Positions 17,991-26,010 of a stretch of DNA of 35,106 nt are shown in pieces. Each line of letters begins with the position of its first letter. The first letter of the stretch is position 1. Under the pieces are notes generated by a model. It did not search any database. It saw only the letters and a list, made by a program, of their open reading frames with translations, and was not told the origin of the DNA. Source of the stretch: an uncultured Alphaproteobacteria bacterium (GTDB taxonomy: Bacteria; Pseudomonadota; Alphaproteobacteria; RF32; CAG-239); contig CALXVR010000019.1 of the NCBI GenBank assembly GCA_944392155.1, positions 1 to 35,106 on the forward strand, in the 5' to 3' direction. Made by a program: the position numbers and the translations under genes.

Positions 17991-19349
17991 ATGACTTTTC
18001 TTGAAACAATAAAAAACTTCATCCGAGGCTCGGGCGGCAAAACCCCCGAAACAACGGATTTTGCAACCATAACAATGCCCACATTTAAAGTAAAAGTCAT
18101 TGAATTCAGCGACAATGTTGAAGGAAACAGCGGCGAGATAATAGCCCGTCAATTATCCGCCAAAGAAGGTCTTGACGTAAGCTATTTTGATGAGCCTTTT
18201 AACAAAACTTTTCTCAATCTGGAGAGCAGAAGCTTGTTTGACCTCATAGACAAAGGTCAAACCATTTTAGACAAGACAAAATCAGATGTTTTAATCTGGG
18301 GTTATCGAGAAGGCGAACGAATTCGTCTTAACTTTCAAACCCCGAGCCAATACGAAGACGAAGAACTCGCCTTTGTTTCACTCATGGATAGCCTCTATAT
18401 TCCGGCGCGTCCTCAAACAAACACTTATCCTGAAGCCTTAATTAATCTTATATACGGTGGAATATTAAGTGCAATAAATACAGACAATGCGCAAACAAAA
18501 ATTTATAAACACTACCTTCTGAAAAAGAATATTGATTGCTTATCAAAAGATAACTCAGCCAAAAGCTTATCCATAGAATATATGCCTTATATAATGAACT
18601 TTTTAGGCATCATCTATTTAAGTTTTTCATTTGATAAAACAGACGGAAAAGACTTTAAAATCGTAAAAAGCCTATTTGATACCGCATTAAAACACCAAGA
18701 CTTAATTACTTCGCCAATACATTTTGGGTGCATATACAACCATTTAGGACAATTATACGATTGCGCCACACGCTTTCTGACCAAAAACCCGGCGGCTTAC
18801 TTCAAAGGCGCTATTGAATATTACCGCTTGTCGCAAAAATATTTAAGCAAATATACCTATCCTTACGACTATGGCTATATCTCTTACAAATTATCCAAAC
18901 TCTTTTTCAACTACTGGCGGCAAAAAGAGGATATTCAAGCCTTACGAGATGCTGTCTTTCAGTTACGAGAGGCTGAAAAAATATATACTTATGCCTTATT
19001 CCCCGAGTTTTGGGCAGAGATTCAGGGGCATTTGGGCTATCTTCTTTCCTTGCTTGGTTCTTTTACCAAGAGTGAAGACATTTCCGAACTGGCCATAGCC
19101 TGCTATAAAAACCGCCAAAAAGTCATCACGGAAAAAAGAGAACCTCTTTTATGGGCCGAATGTGCGGAAAACATCGGAGACATTTATTATCGTATCGGCA
19201 AAAACAAAATAGACCGCGAAGCTTTGGAAGAAGCCTTAGAACATTTCCACGACGCGCTCTATATATTCGAAAATGCTCAGCAAGCCGAACACATCAAAAA
19301 GCTTACGGTTAGCATAGCTAAAACCAACCAAAGTCTGAATCAAATATAA
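17991..19349 (+). CDS. TPR-repeat cytoplasmic protein
   Basis: The 452-residue product has no signal peptide. The first 150 residues form an alpha/beta region (FKVKVIEFSDNVEG, then DVLIWGYREGERIRLNF), resembling the N-terminal part of some alphaproteobacterial TPR proteins. From about residue 200 the sequence is helical and repetitive with TPR-like spacing: IHFGCIYNHLGQLYDCA, FWAEIQGHLGYLLSLLG and LWAECAENIGDIYYRIG are similar helix pairs about 50-70 residues apart. It follows the WecA-like gene by 15 bases. It is probably a scaffold or partner protein; its function is not recognised. Confidence 0.7.
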   Translation: MTFLETIKNFIRGSGGKTPETTDFATITMPTFKVKVIEFSDNVEGNSGEIIARQLSAKEGLDVSYFDEPFNKTFLNLESRSLFDLIDKGQTILDKTKSDVLIWGYREGERIRLNFQTPSQYEDEELAFVSLMDSLYIPARPQTNTYPEALINLIYGGILSAINTDNAQTKIYKHYLLKKNIDCLSKDNSAKSLSIEYMPYIMNFLGIIYLSFSFDKTDGKDFKIVKSLFDTALKHQDLITSPIHFGCIYNHLGQLYDCATRFLTKNPAAYFKGAIEYYRLSQKYLSKYTYPYDYGYISYKLSKLFFNYWRQKEDIQALRDAVFQLREAEKIYTYALFPEFWAEIQGHLGYLLSLLGSFTKSEDISELAIACYKNRQKVITEKREPLLWAECAENIGDIYYRIGKNKIDREALEEALEHFHDALYIFENAQQAEHIKKLTVSIAKTNQSLNQI

Positions 19350-19360
19350 GAAGAAAAAAG

Positions 19361-19702
19361 ATGAAACCTTTATATCCCGTAATTCTTTTAACCATTTCGA
19401 ACATTTTTATGACCTTTGCCTGGTATGGGCACCTAAAGTTCAAAAGCACGGCTTTATGGACAGTGGTTCTTGCTAGCTGGGGCATTGCTTTTTTTGAATA
19501 CTGCTTTCAGGTTCCGGCCAACCGCATTGGGCACGAATTTTTTACCGCTCCACAGCTCAAAATTATGCAGGAAGCCATAACTATTTTGGTCTTCTCAATT
19601 TTTTCGGCTTTGTACCTTAAGGAATCTTTGCGTTGGAATGATATTGTCGGCTTTGTTCTGATTTTGCTGGCCGTCTTTTTCGTCTTTAAGAAATGGGATT
19701 AA
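19361..19702 (+). CDS. DUF486 (DMT-like) membrane protein
   Basis: The 113-residue product has four TM helices and fits the DUF486 family, related to small multidrug-resistance/DMT transporters. Diagnostic stretches are TFAWYGHLKF, SWGIAFFEYCFQVPANRIGH and FSALYLKESLRWND. The substrate is unknown. It follows the TPR gene by 11 bases and so may be the last gene of the rsmB unit. Its last four bases overlap the end of the convergent tatC. Confidence 0.92.
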   Translation: MKPLYPVILLTISNIFMTFAWYGHLKFKSTALWTVVLASWGIAFFEYCFQVPANRIGHEFFTAPQLKIMQEAITILVFSIFSALYLKESLRWNDIVGFVLILLAVFFVFKKWD

Positions 19703-20412
19703 TCCTCGGTTTTGTATTTCCGCGCCGCCCAAAGTCCTGCTTCAAACAACAAATAGGTCGGGATAGTTAGCATCAACTGGCTGACGACATCCGGCGGGGT
19801 CAAAATTCCTGCAACAATCAAGATACCCACAAAAATATACGGACGTTTGCTTTTCACCCCATCATAAGACACAATTTGAGAGCGAATAAGCGAATAAGTA
19901 ATTAACGGGAACTGGAACATTAAGCCGAAGATAACCGAAAGCATTAAAGCCAAACCGACAATATTTGAAATTCCGAACACGGCTTTGATATTCGCCGTTG
20001 CAAAGCTGATACCGAAATTAATAATCAGCGGCAGAATAAAAAACAAACAAAACAACACCCCGACAATAAACAAAGAAGAAGAGGTCAAGACGATGGATTT
20101 TATAAATCTGCGTTCATTATCGTATAGGGCAGGTAGCAAAAACTTCCAAACTTGTCTGGCAATATAGGGAAAACAAAGCAACAAATCCAAAACAACGGCA
20201 ATTTTGATTTGCAGCAAAAAGACCTCCATCGGCGAAAAATAATTTAGAACAATTTCATTGTCGCCGACAATAACCTTAATCAACGCATTCATAAAATACG
20301 GCACAAGGAAGAACATCGGCAACAAGCCAATCGCCAATGCCGTAAGCGATTTCACAAGCACTGAGCGAAGCGCCTCCAAATGCTGAATCAGACTTTCTTC
20401 CTTGTCGTCCAT
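19699..20412 (-). CDS. tatC: Twin-arginine translocase subunit TatC
   Basis: TatC is the multispanning inner-membrane receptor for twin-arginine signal peptides. The 237-residue product has six hydrophobic segments and the conserved family elements: IQHLEALRSVL at the N terminus, SPMEVFLLQIKIA in the first periplasmic loop region, and ARQVWKFLLPALYDNERRF. It lies two bases after tatA and is the last gene of the long minus-strand run. One likely client, the RR-signal aldo/keto reductase, is encoded in the same run. Confidence 0.94.
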   Translation of the reverse strand: MDDKEESLIQHLEALRSVLVKSLTALAIGLLPMFFLVPYFMNALIKVIVGDNEIVLNYFSPMEVFLLQIKIAVVLDLLLCFPYIARQVWKFLLPALYDNERRFIKSIVLTSSSLFIVGVLFCLFFILPLIINFGISFATANIKAVFGISNIVGLALMLSVIFGLMFQFPLITYSLIRSQIVSYDGVKSKRPYIFVGILIVAGILTPPDVVSQLMLTIPTYLLFEAGLWAARKYKTED

Positions 20413-20414
20413 AT

Positions 20415-20624
20415 TTATTCTTTGTTTTTCTTTTCTTCGTCTTTAACGGCTTTCTCAACCGAATCTTTTAGATCCTGCGCCTCATTTTGCAACATCTCTT
20501 TGGCTTTTTTATACTCATATTGCGCCTTGCCGAGAGCTTTGGCCAATTCGGGGATTCTCTTTCCGCCGAACAAAACCAAGACCACAACCAAAATCAAAGC
20601 AATCTCTGTTAAACCTAACGACAT
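20415..20624 (-). CDS. tatA: Twin-arginine translocase subunit TatA/E
   Basis: TatA forms the pore-like part of the Tat exporter. The 69-residue product has one short N-terminal TM helix ([15 protein letters not shown]), then [16 protein letters not shown], the canonical hinge and amphipathic helix, and a charged tail. It is more TatA- than TatB-like because of the FGxxxxPELxxxLG pattern and short length. tatC follows after two bases and no tatB lies between, which suggests a TatA-TatC system or a tatB elsewhere. Confidence 0.93.
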   Translation of the reverse strand: MSLGLTEIALILVVVLVLFGGKRIPELAKALGKAQYEYKKAKEMLQNEAQDLKDSVEKAVKDEEKKNKE

Positions 20625-20636
20625 TTTTTAACTCCT

Positions 20637-21908
20637 TTACAACAATTTTTGCTTCTCAACCCCGACAACCTTAATCGCCTTCACCGGACAAGCTTTTTGG
20701 CATGTTCCGCAACCGATACATTTATTAGCATCTACAATCGGAAAAGCCCCATCTACCCGACTAATTGCTTGCGCCGGACATTTCATCACACACAAACCGC
20801 ATTTAATACAGATATTTTCATCAATCTCCGCCAAAGCAATTTGCGTCTTTTGTTTTTCTGCCAGTGTCAGGCGTTTAATCGCACCCGAGGGGCAAACCTC
20901 AGAACACTTATGGCAATTATAGTCGCAAAAACTATCCTGATAGTCAATATGCACCGCCGGATATTCCCCGTCCGCTTTTTTAATAATCTTCATCGGACAA
21001 TTCTGCACGCAGAGATTACAGTTAAGACATCTGTTGGCAAAATCTTCGGCATTTCCGGCACCGGCAGGCAGAATAACTTTTTTGAGCTTTGTCGCAACTT
21101 TCTTGCTGATTTCAACTCCGCTCTTAACGGCCAACGCCAAAACGACCAAAGCCGCCCCACCTAAAATAAATTTTCTGCGCTCCGGATTAAAACTTACCTT
21201 TGTATTCGGCTTTTTACCATAATGAATACCGTTTTGGCGGCAACTTCCCAAACACCTAAAGCATTTCACACAAGTTTCGTTATCAACGATTTTGTTCTTA
21301 AAATCAATACTTCCGCTCGGGCATTTAGAAGCACATCTGCCGCAAGCCACACATTTTTCTTCATCAATATAAACCTGCATCAGCGCATTTTTGGACAACA
21401 AGCCCAAAACCGCACCGACCGGACAAATATTAGAGCAAAAATAACGCCCCTTAAACCAAACCAAAAGAGCGATAACCGCCACAAAAACCAGCCCCCAAAC
21501 AGCGCCGCTGAAGGCAGAACCGAAAACACTATATGGGTCAATCAAACGCACCAAATATGCTGTCCCGCCCAACAATGCTCCAAAGACAATCGCCGCAATA
21601 AAATATTTATAGGACCGATTTTTCAGAGCCACATTCTTGCACCTGAAGATAAGTGTAAACCCCTCTTGCAACAAGCCCAAAGGACAAAGCACGGAACAAT
21701 AAACCCGCCCAAAAAGCAAGGTCAAAACGATTATGCCCAAGAGCAATATGCCGGCAAACAAAGAAAAATCCACCAACACCCGTTGTAACAAAGCCGCCAC
21801 TTGCACATCAAATATCTTAAGCGGATAAAAAACACCCAATATACCTAAAACACCCAATACGGCAACGACTATAGCCAAACAGATTCTGAACAAATAAGTC
21901 TTATTCAT
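20637..21908 (-). CDS. Membrane polyferredoxin, NapH/NapG-like fusion
   Basis: The 423-residue product combines two modules. The N-terminal 175 residues have TM helices and two NapH-type motifs CSVLCPLG (71-78) and CSNICPVG (158-165). Then come six ferredoxin-like cysteine groups starting near C186, C213, C294, C328, C367 and C397. Between the second and third group is ERRKFILGGAALVVLALAV (243-261), an RR motif plus hydrophobic stretch like a NapG Tat signal but internal. It probably passes electrons from the quinone pool or cytoplasm to a periplasmic acceptor; the partner is unknown. tatA follows after 12 bases. Confidence 0.82.
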   Translation of the reverse strand: MNKTYLFRICLAIVVAVLGVLGILGVFYPLKIFDVQVAALLQRVLVDFSLFAGILLLGIIVLTLLFGRVYCSVLCPLGLLQEGFTLIFRCKNVALKNRSYKYFIAAIVFGALLGGTAYLVRLIDPYSVFGSAFSGAVWGLVFVAVIALLVWFKGRYFCSNICPVGAVLGLLSKNALMQVYIDEEKCVACGRCASKCPSGSIDFKNKIVDNETCVKCFRCLGSCRQNGIHYGKKPNTKVSFNPERRKFILGGAALVVLALAVKSGVEISKKVATKLKKVILPAGAGNAEDFANRCLNCNLCVQNCPMKIIKKADGEYPAVHIDYQDSFCDYNCHKCSEVCPSGAIKRLTLAEKQKTQIALAEIDENICIKCGLCVMKCPAQAISRVDGAFPIVDANKCIGCGTCQKACPVKAIKVVGVEKQKLL

Positions 21909-21921
21909 TTATCTCATCATC

Positions 21922-22539
21922 TTAACGTACAAAATTTGTTCTGGCAGTTTTCTCAATAGCCTCATCCCAATCAACGTCTTTAGCTGCCGCAATAACTTTA
22001 AGCGCATTAGCCATATTCTGCGCCAAGTTGCGCATAGTTTGCAAACCCTCTGCGTCTTCCTCAGTATCTTTAGCATTTGCCCCAAAGACCATATTCCAAT
22101 AAGTTGAGGAGATAACCGGCATTTGATTGATGGTAAAATATTTATTCAAAACATCAATCGTTGCCGTTGTTCCGGCACGTCTTGCAACAGCCACCGCTGC
22201 CGCAGGTTTATGCTTCAAGAAACTTCCGCCGGCATAAAAAACTCTGTCCAGAACCGAAAGAACACGCCCTGACGGATGCGCATAATAAACCGGACTTCCG
22301 ACAATCAGCGCATCTGACGTTTTCATCTTTTCAATAATCTCATTGGCAATATCATTAAACGCACATTTATTATGCTCTCTGCAATAACCGCAAGCCACAC
22401 AGTCCTGCTGTGCATCAGGACCTAACTGCACAATTTCGGAATCAATATTTTCTTTTTTAAGAGTTGTCGCAATCTCGCTCAGAGCAGCAAAAGTCGTTCC
22501 GTCTTTATGACAACTTCCGTTAACAAGCAAAACTTTCAT
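21922..22539 (-). CDS. Iron-sulfur flavoprotein / NADPH-FMN reductase family
   Basis: The 205-residue product has a flavodoxin-like fold: KVLLVNGSCHKDGTT at the start (FMN phosphate loop) and DALIVGSPVYYAHPSG near 75-90. A compact CX2CX2CX5C cluster (C47, C50, C53, C59) fits the [4Fe-4S] motif of iron-sulfur flavoproteins (Isf type). Such proteins move electrons between ferredoxins and other acceptors. It sits 13 bases before the polyferredoxin gene, which makes that protein a plausible partner (inference). Cytoplasmic; no signal peptide. Confidence 0.85.
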   Translation of the reverse strand: MKVLLVNGSCHKDGTTFAALSEIATTLKKENIDSEIVQLGPDAQQDCVACGYCREHNKCAFNDIANEIIEKMKTSDALIVGSPVYYAHPSGRVLSVLDRVFYAGGSFLKHKPAAAVAVARRAGTTATIDVLNKYFTINQMPVISSTYWNMVFGANAKDTEEDAEGLQTMRNLAQNMANALKVIAAAKDVDWDEAIEKTARTNFVR

Positions 22540-22559
22540 CTTTTTCCTCCCCTAAATCC

Positions 22560-23307
22560 TTACAAACCGCAAATAATCGCCACGCCGCAAGCCATAATCG
22601 TTCCGCCGGCAATCTCATGAGCATATTTTTCCAAATGCTCAAACCGTAGCGCACCGATTCCCCAAACCCCAAAAGCAACTGCGGACATCATTGTCAAAAT
22701 CGTTGCCGCGGAGAAAATCAACGTACTGGATATCACTGCTGAAACTCCCAAAACGCTGGAGGCTGTCAAAATCGGCAATAAAGCTTCACAAGGTCCTAAG
22801 ACAAAGATAATAAAGACCACCCAAAGTGCAATACTTTTTTTGCCCTTTAATCTCTTGTAAATGATTATGTTCTGCTTGGTGCTTATGCTGCCACCGATGC
22901 CGCAAAGCCCACAACAAATAAGCTGCGCCCAAGCCGATAAGCGCATAAGCAGCAACATTGCCGCGATTTTCTTCCAGCCACAAAAAATTTTCTTCGCTCA
23001 GCCAATGCGAAAAATAAATAAACATCAAGGCAATGACAAGCGCACTTGCAATATGCCCAACCCCGCAGATAAACGTCCATAACAAAGTTTTTACCAAACC
23101 ATAACCGCGGCTTTTGGCAATAGCCACAAAAGGCAGATAATGATCGGGACCCATAATCGTATGCACCACCGCAGTTATCAAAGCCGCCAACCAAATAGCA
23201 GACAAAGTTGCACCTGAGGCTATTTCCGTTTGCCCGAAACTCCCATGTGCCCAAGCATTAGCTGACATCAAAAACATCATCATAAAAACAAGTCCGATTT
23301 TTCTCAT
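22560..23307 (-). pseudogene. Nickel/cobalt permease-like (UreH/NicO-type) gene with a one-base frameshift
   Basis: Two overlapping frames together encode one transporter. The first (from ATG 23307) has a signal-like start ending NAWAHG, then VVHTIMGPDHYLPF (H49, D55, H56), the metal-binding HxxxxxDH pattern of UreH/NicO-type permeases, and a histidine-rich loop HKHQAEHNH. After a run of seven A (minus strand; 22841-22835) the frame is lost, while the +1 frame continues with IALWVVFIIFVLGPCEALLP and three more TM segments to 22560. With six A the product would be 248 residues. It overlaps larE by four bases (ATGA), pointing to nickel supply for the Lar cofactor. It may be a decayed gene, a slippage-expressed gene or an assembly error. 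Confidence 0.82.
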
Positions 23308-24122
23308 TTTTCATCCTTCTCAATAGCTCTGTCAAAACTCCCTGAACGGAATCCTTCCAAATCAAGCGTTACAAAATCAAAGCCGAGTTTTTTCAAAACC
23401 CGCACAATTTCTTGGTATTGCGCAAACACGTCAGATAAATTCTCTTTTGCCACTTCCAAGCGCGCCAAATTTCCATGCACACGCAAGCGCAAATCCACAA
23501 TCTCTGGCAGCATTTTTTTGAGTTCCGTTTCACCTTTTGCCACACGCGCAAGAGCCGCATCATCCAAATATGTGTCATAAGGGAATCTGGTTGCCAAACA
23601 AGGATCAGCTGGCTTAGAAGCTGTTTTTAACCCGAGCTCGGCAGACAATTTTCGAATATCGACCTTCGTCAAGCCAACTTCCGCCAAAGGCGATATAATG
23701 CCAAGCTCTTGCAAGGCTTTTCTTCCTGGACGATAGACCTTCAAATCATCGGCATTTGTTCCATCCAACACATATTTCAAACCTTGTGCTTTGGCACGAG
23801 CAACAAACTTTTCAAATATGGCCTTCTTACAAAAATAACACCGCTCGCGCCTATTGTTTCTAACCGCCTCTAGGTCAAACGGATTAAAACTCAAAAATTC
23901 GCTTTTAACCCCCAAATCTGCCGCTGCTTGCTTTGCCTCGCTCATCTCCTTTTCGTCTTGCAAAACCGTTTTCATCGTCAAAGCCACAAGCGGAAAAGGC
24001 TTTTCTTCAGCCATTTTTTGCAAAACCGCCAACAAAAGCATACTATCCACCCCGCCGGAAAAAGCCAAAGCGATTCCCTCTGAGGTCAACGGACGAAGAA
24101 AAGCTTCCAAGGCCTTAAGCAT
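23304..24122 (-). CDS. larE: LarE, ATP-dependent sacrificial sulfur transferase
   Basis: LarE turns the dicarboxylated pyridinium nucleotide into its dithio form during synthesis of the nickel-pincer (NPN) cofactor. The 272-residue product has a PP-loop SGGVDS at 22-27, ERCYFCKK (C95, C98), DGTNADD near 120, and DPCLATRFPY with C175, which matches the sulfur-donating Cys176 region of the Lactobacillus enzyme. The start at 24122 overlaps the larC stop by eight bases, and the frame is open further upstream inside larC. Downstream it overlaps the nickel-permease gene by four bases. Confidence 0.92.
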   Translation of the reverse strand: MLKALEAFLRPLTSEGIALAFSGGVDSMLLLAVLQKMAEEKPFPLVALTMKTVLQDEKEMSEAKQAAADLGVKSEFLSFNPFDLEAVRNNRRERCYFCKKAIFEKFVARAKAQGLKYVLDGTNADDLKVYRPGRKALQELGIISPLAEVGLTKVDIRKLSAELGLKTASKPADPCLATRFPYDTYLDDAALARVAKGETELKKMLPEIVDLRLRVHGNLARLEVAKENLSDVFAQYQEIVRVLKKLGFDFVTLDLEGFRSGSFDRAIEKDEK

Positions 24123-25338
24123 TGTCGCTTGCCTCTGCCAAACGGCGCGCCTCATCAAAAACCTGCCGGAAAGTTGCGTTGTTTTTTTCCGCCAAGAGCT
24201 TAACACTTTCATATTCGGGATTATACCGCACAATATCATCCAAAAAACATTTTTTGACCTCAACCTCGCCGAAAGATGTTTTAACTTTCATCATCTCCCG
24301 CTTCATACACCGCCGCTCCACCGCATATTTTCTGAGCCCGATTGTTGACGTATTGCGAAAAATAATATCTTCCATTTGCGGCACAAGCTCTGCGGATGTA
24401 ATCACACGCAACACATAAGCCGGACGATTCTTTTTCATAAAACACGGCTCAAAATGGACATCTGCCGCACCGGCATTCATCAATTTTTCCATCGCCAGAC
24501 CAAGTTCTTCGGCTGTTGAATCATCAATATTTGTTTCAATGACAAACATCTGTTTTTCAGGCACATCATCTTCCAAAATCATTGCTCGCAAAAAATTTGC
24601 ATGCCCAAAATCTTTTTTGCCCAAGCCGATTCCCGTTTTTCTGATTTTATAAACTGACGGAAGCTTGTCTTTGGTTCGAAGAGCTGCCGCCGCGGCAATT
24701 CCCGTCGGCGTAACCATCTCGCCGTCATCATTCGTCGGGCACAGGGCTATACCATATTTTTCCGCCACATTCACCACAGCCGGAACCGGCACCGGCAACC
24801 GTCCATGTTGGCACATAACAAAGCCTTGCCCTTCGTTCAATGACTTGACAATAACTTCATCAATCCCCAAATCATCAATCAACACGGCAATAGAAATAAT
24901 ATCTACGATAGAGTCCACCGCGCCCACTTCATGAAAATGCACTTCCTCCACGGCACAGCCATGCGCTTTTGCCTCAGCTTCTGCCACAATTCTAAACATT
25001 TTTTTAGCAAGATTCCGAGCTTTGTCAGACATCTCTGCCTTATCAATAATCTCTTCAACCTCTGCCAAATGTCTGTGTTCGTGATGATGATGGTGATGAT
25101 GATGTTCGCCATATGCCTCTTCATGCGAATGTTCATGATGATGCAAAATCACCTTAAAATCACATCCGCTGATGCTGTAAGATGACTTTTGCGCAACCTC
25201 ATAGTCAAACTCCTGAACAGGCAAACTTTTCAAAACCGCATCCAACTTATCTCGGCTTGCGCCCAAATCAAGCAAAGCCGCCACCAACATATCACCGCTG
25301 ATACCAGAAGCCCCTTCCAAATACAAATATTGAGACAT
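24115..25338 (-). CDS. larC: LarC, nickel insertion enzyme (cyclometallase)
   Basis: LarC inserts nickel into the dithio-pyridinium nucleotide to give the NPN cofactor, using CTP. The 407-residue product starts YLYLEGASGISGDMLVAALL, contains VEEVHFHEVGAVDSIVDI and PTGIAAAAAL, and ends in the C-terminal catalytic domain with IETNIDDSTAEELG. A histidine-rich linker (66-90, 15 histidines including eight in a row) probably stores or handles nickel. In Lactobacillus plantarum larC is made by programmed frameshifting (larC1/larC2); here it is one open frame. GAGGAG precedes the ATG, which abuts the larB stop. Confidence 0.95.
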   Translation of the reverse strand: MSQYLYLEGASGISGDMLVAALLDLGASRDKLDAVLKSLPVQEFDYEVAQKSSYSISGCDFKVILHHHEHSHEEAYGEHHHHHHHHEHRHLAEVEEIIDKAEMSDKARNLAKKMFRIVAEAEAKAHGCAVEEVHFHEVGAVDSIVDIISIAVLIDDLGIDEVIVKSLNEGQGFVMCQHGRLPVPVPAVVNVAEKYGIALCPTNDDGEMVTPTGIAAAAALRTKDKLPSVYKIRKTGIGLGKKDFGHANFLRAMILEDDVPEKQMFVIETNIDDSTAEELGLAMEKLMNAGAADVHFEPCFMKKNRPAYVLRVITSAELVPQMEDIIFRNTSTIGLRKYAVERRCMKREMMKVKTSFGEVEVKKCFLDDIVRYNPEYESVKLLAEKNNATFRQVFDEARRLAEASDNA

Positions 25339-26010
25339 TTACTTTATTCTCCTCAAAATCTTGCAAGCCGTAACCGCCGCCCCGAAACCGTTATCAATAT
25401 TCACCACCGAGATCCCCTCCGCGCATGAATTAAGCATTGTCAGAAGCGCCGACAAACCGTTAAACGAAGCGCCATAACCGACAGAGGTCGGTACGGCAAT
25501 AACCGGAGCCTCAACCAACCCTGCCAAAACACCGGCCAAAGCACCTTCCATTCCGGCAACGGCAATAACGATTTCCGCTTTTCTGATTTCCTCCAACTTG
25601 GCAAATAATCTGTGGATTCCGGCAACACCGACATCATAAAAACGATCAACCTTTGCACCGAAAAACTCAGCCGTCCGTGCCGCTTCTTCCGCCACGGGCA
25701 AATCGGCCGTGCCTCCGGTACAAACGGCGATTCTGCTTTTGAGCTGAGCCATTGTTCCACTTTTTAAGACAAGCGTTTTGGAACATTCGTCATACTCTAT
25801 CGCAAGCCCTTCTGTTTTCACAAAATCAGCCTGCTCTTGAGAACATCTGGTTCCCAAAACCGCAATTTTTTGCTCGGCAAAAGTTTTTAAAATCTTTGCC
25901 AGCTGTTCTTTGGTTTTGCCGGCACAATAGATTGTTTCCGGCATTCCGGTTCTGTCTTTGCGGCTCAAGTCCAACTTGGCAAAGCCTAACTCTGCAAAAC
26001 TATCTGCCAT
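25339..26010 (-). CDS. larB: LarB, pyridinium-3,5-biscarboxylate mononucleotide synthase
   Basis: LarB starts the NPN pathway by carboxylating and hydrolysing nicotinic acid adenine dinucleotide. The 223-residue product has an N-terminal region with KLDLSRKDRTGMPETIYCAGKT and a PurE-like domain with AVCTGGTADLPVAEEAARTAE, DVGVAGIHRL and VIAVAGMEGALAGVLAGL, all diagnostic. It starts directly after the flavodoxin stop and ends directly before larC, so larB-larC-larE are one translational block. larA, the known cofactor user, is not in the window. Confidence 0.95.
   Translation of the reverse strand: MADSFAELGFAKLDLSRKDRTGMPETIYCAGKTKEQLAKILKTFAEQKIAVLGTRCSQEQADFVKTEGLAIEYDECSKTLVLKSGTMAQLKSRIAVCTGGTADLPVAEEAARTAEFFGAKVDRFYDVGVAGIHRLFAKLEEIRKAEIVIAVAGMEGALAGVLAGLVEAPVIAVPTSVGYGASFNGLSALLTMLNSCAEGISVVNIDNGFGAAVTACKILRRIK

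Noticed and set aside
22560..22958. Separate short membrane-protein gene in the second half of the permease
   Set aside because: It has no ribosome site or sensible start; its first part is the antisense-like shifted frame of the permease and only the part after the A-run makes transporter sequence, so it is the second half of a frameshifted gene.
25065..25110. Assembly artefact in the LarC histidine codons
   Set aside because: Histidine-rich linkers are common in LarC and the frame stays intact on both sides, so an error is unnecessary to explain it.
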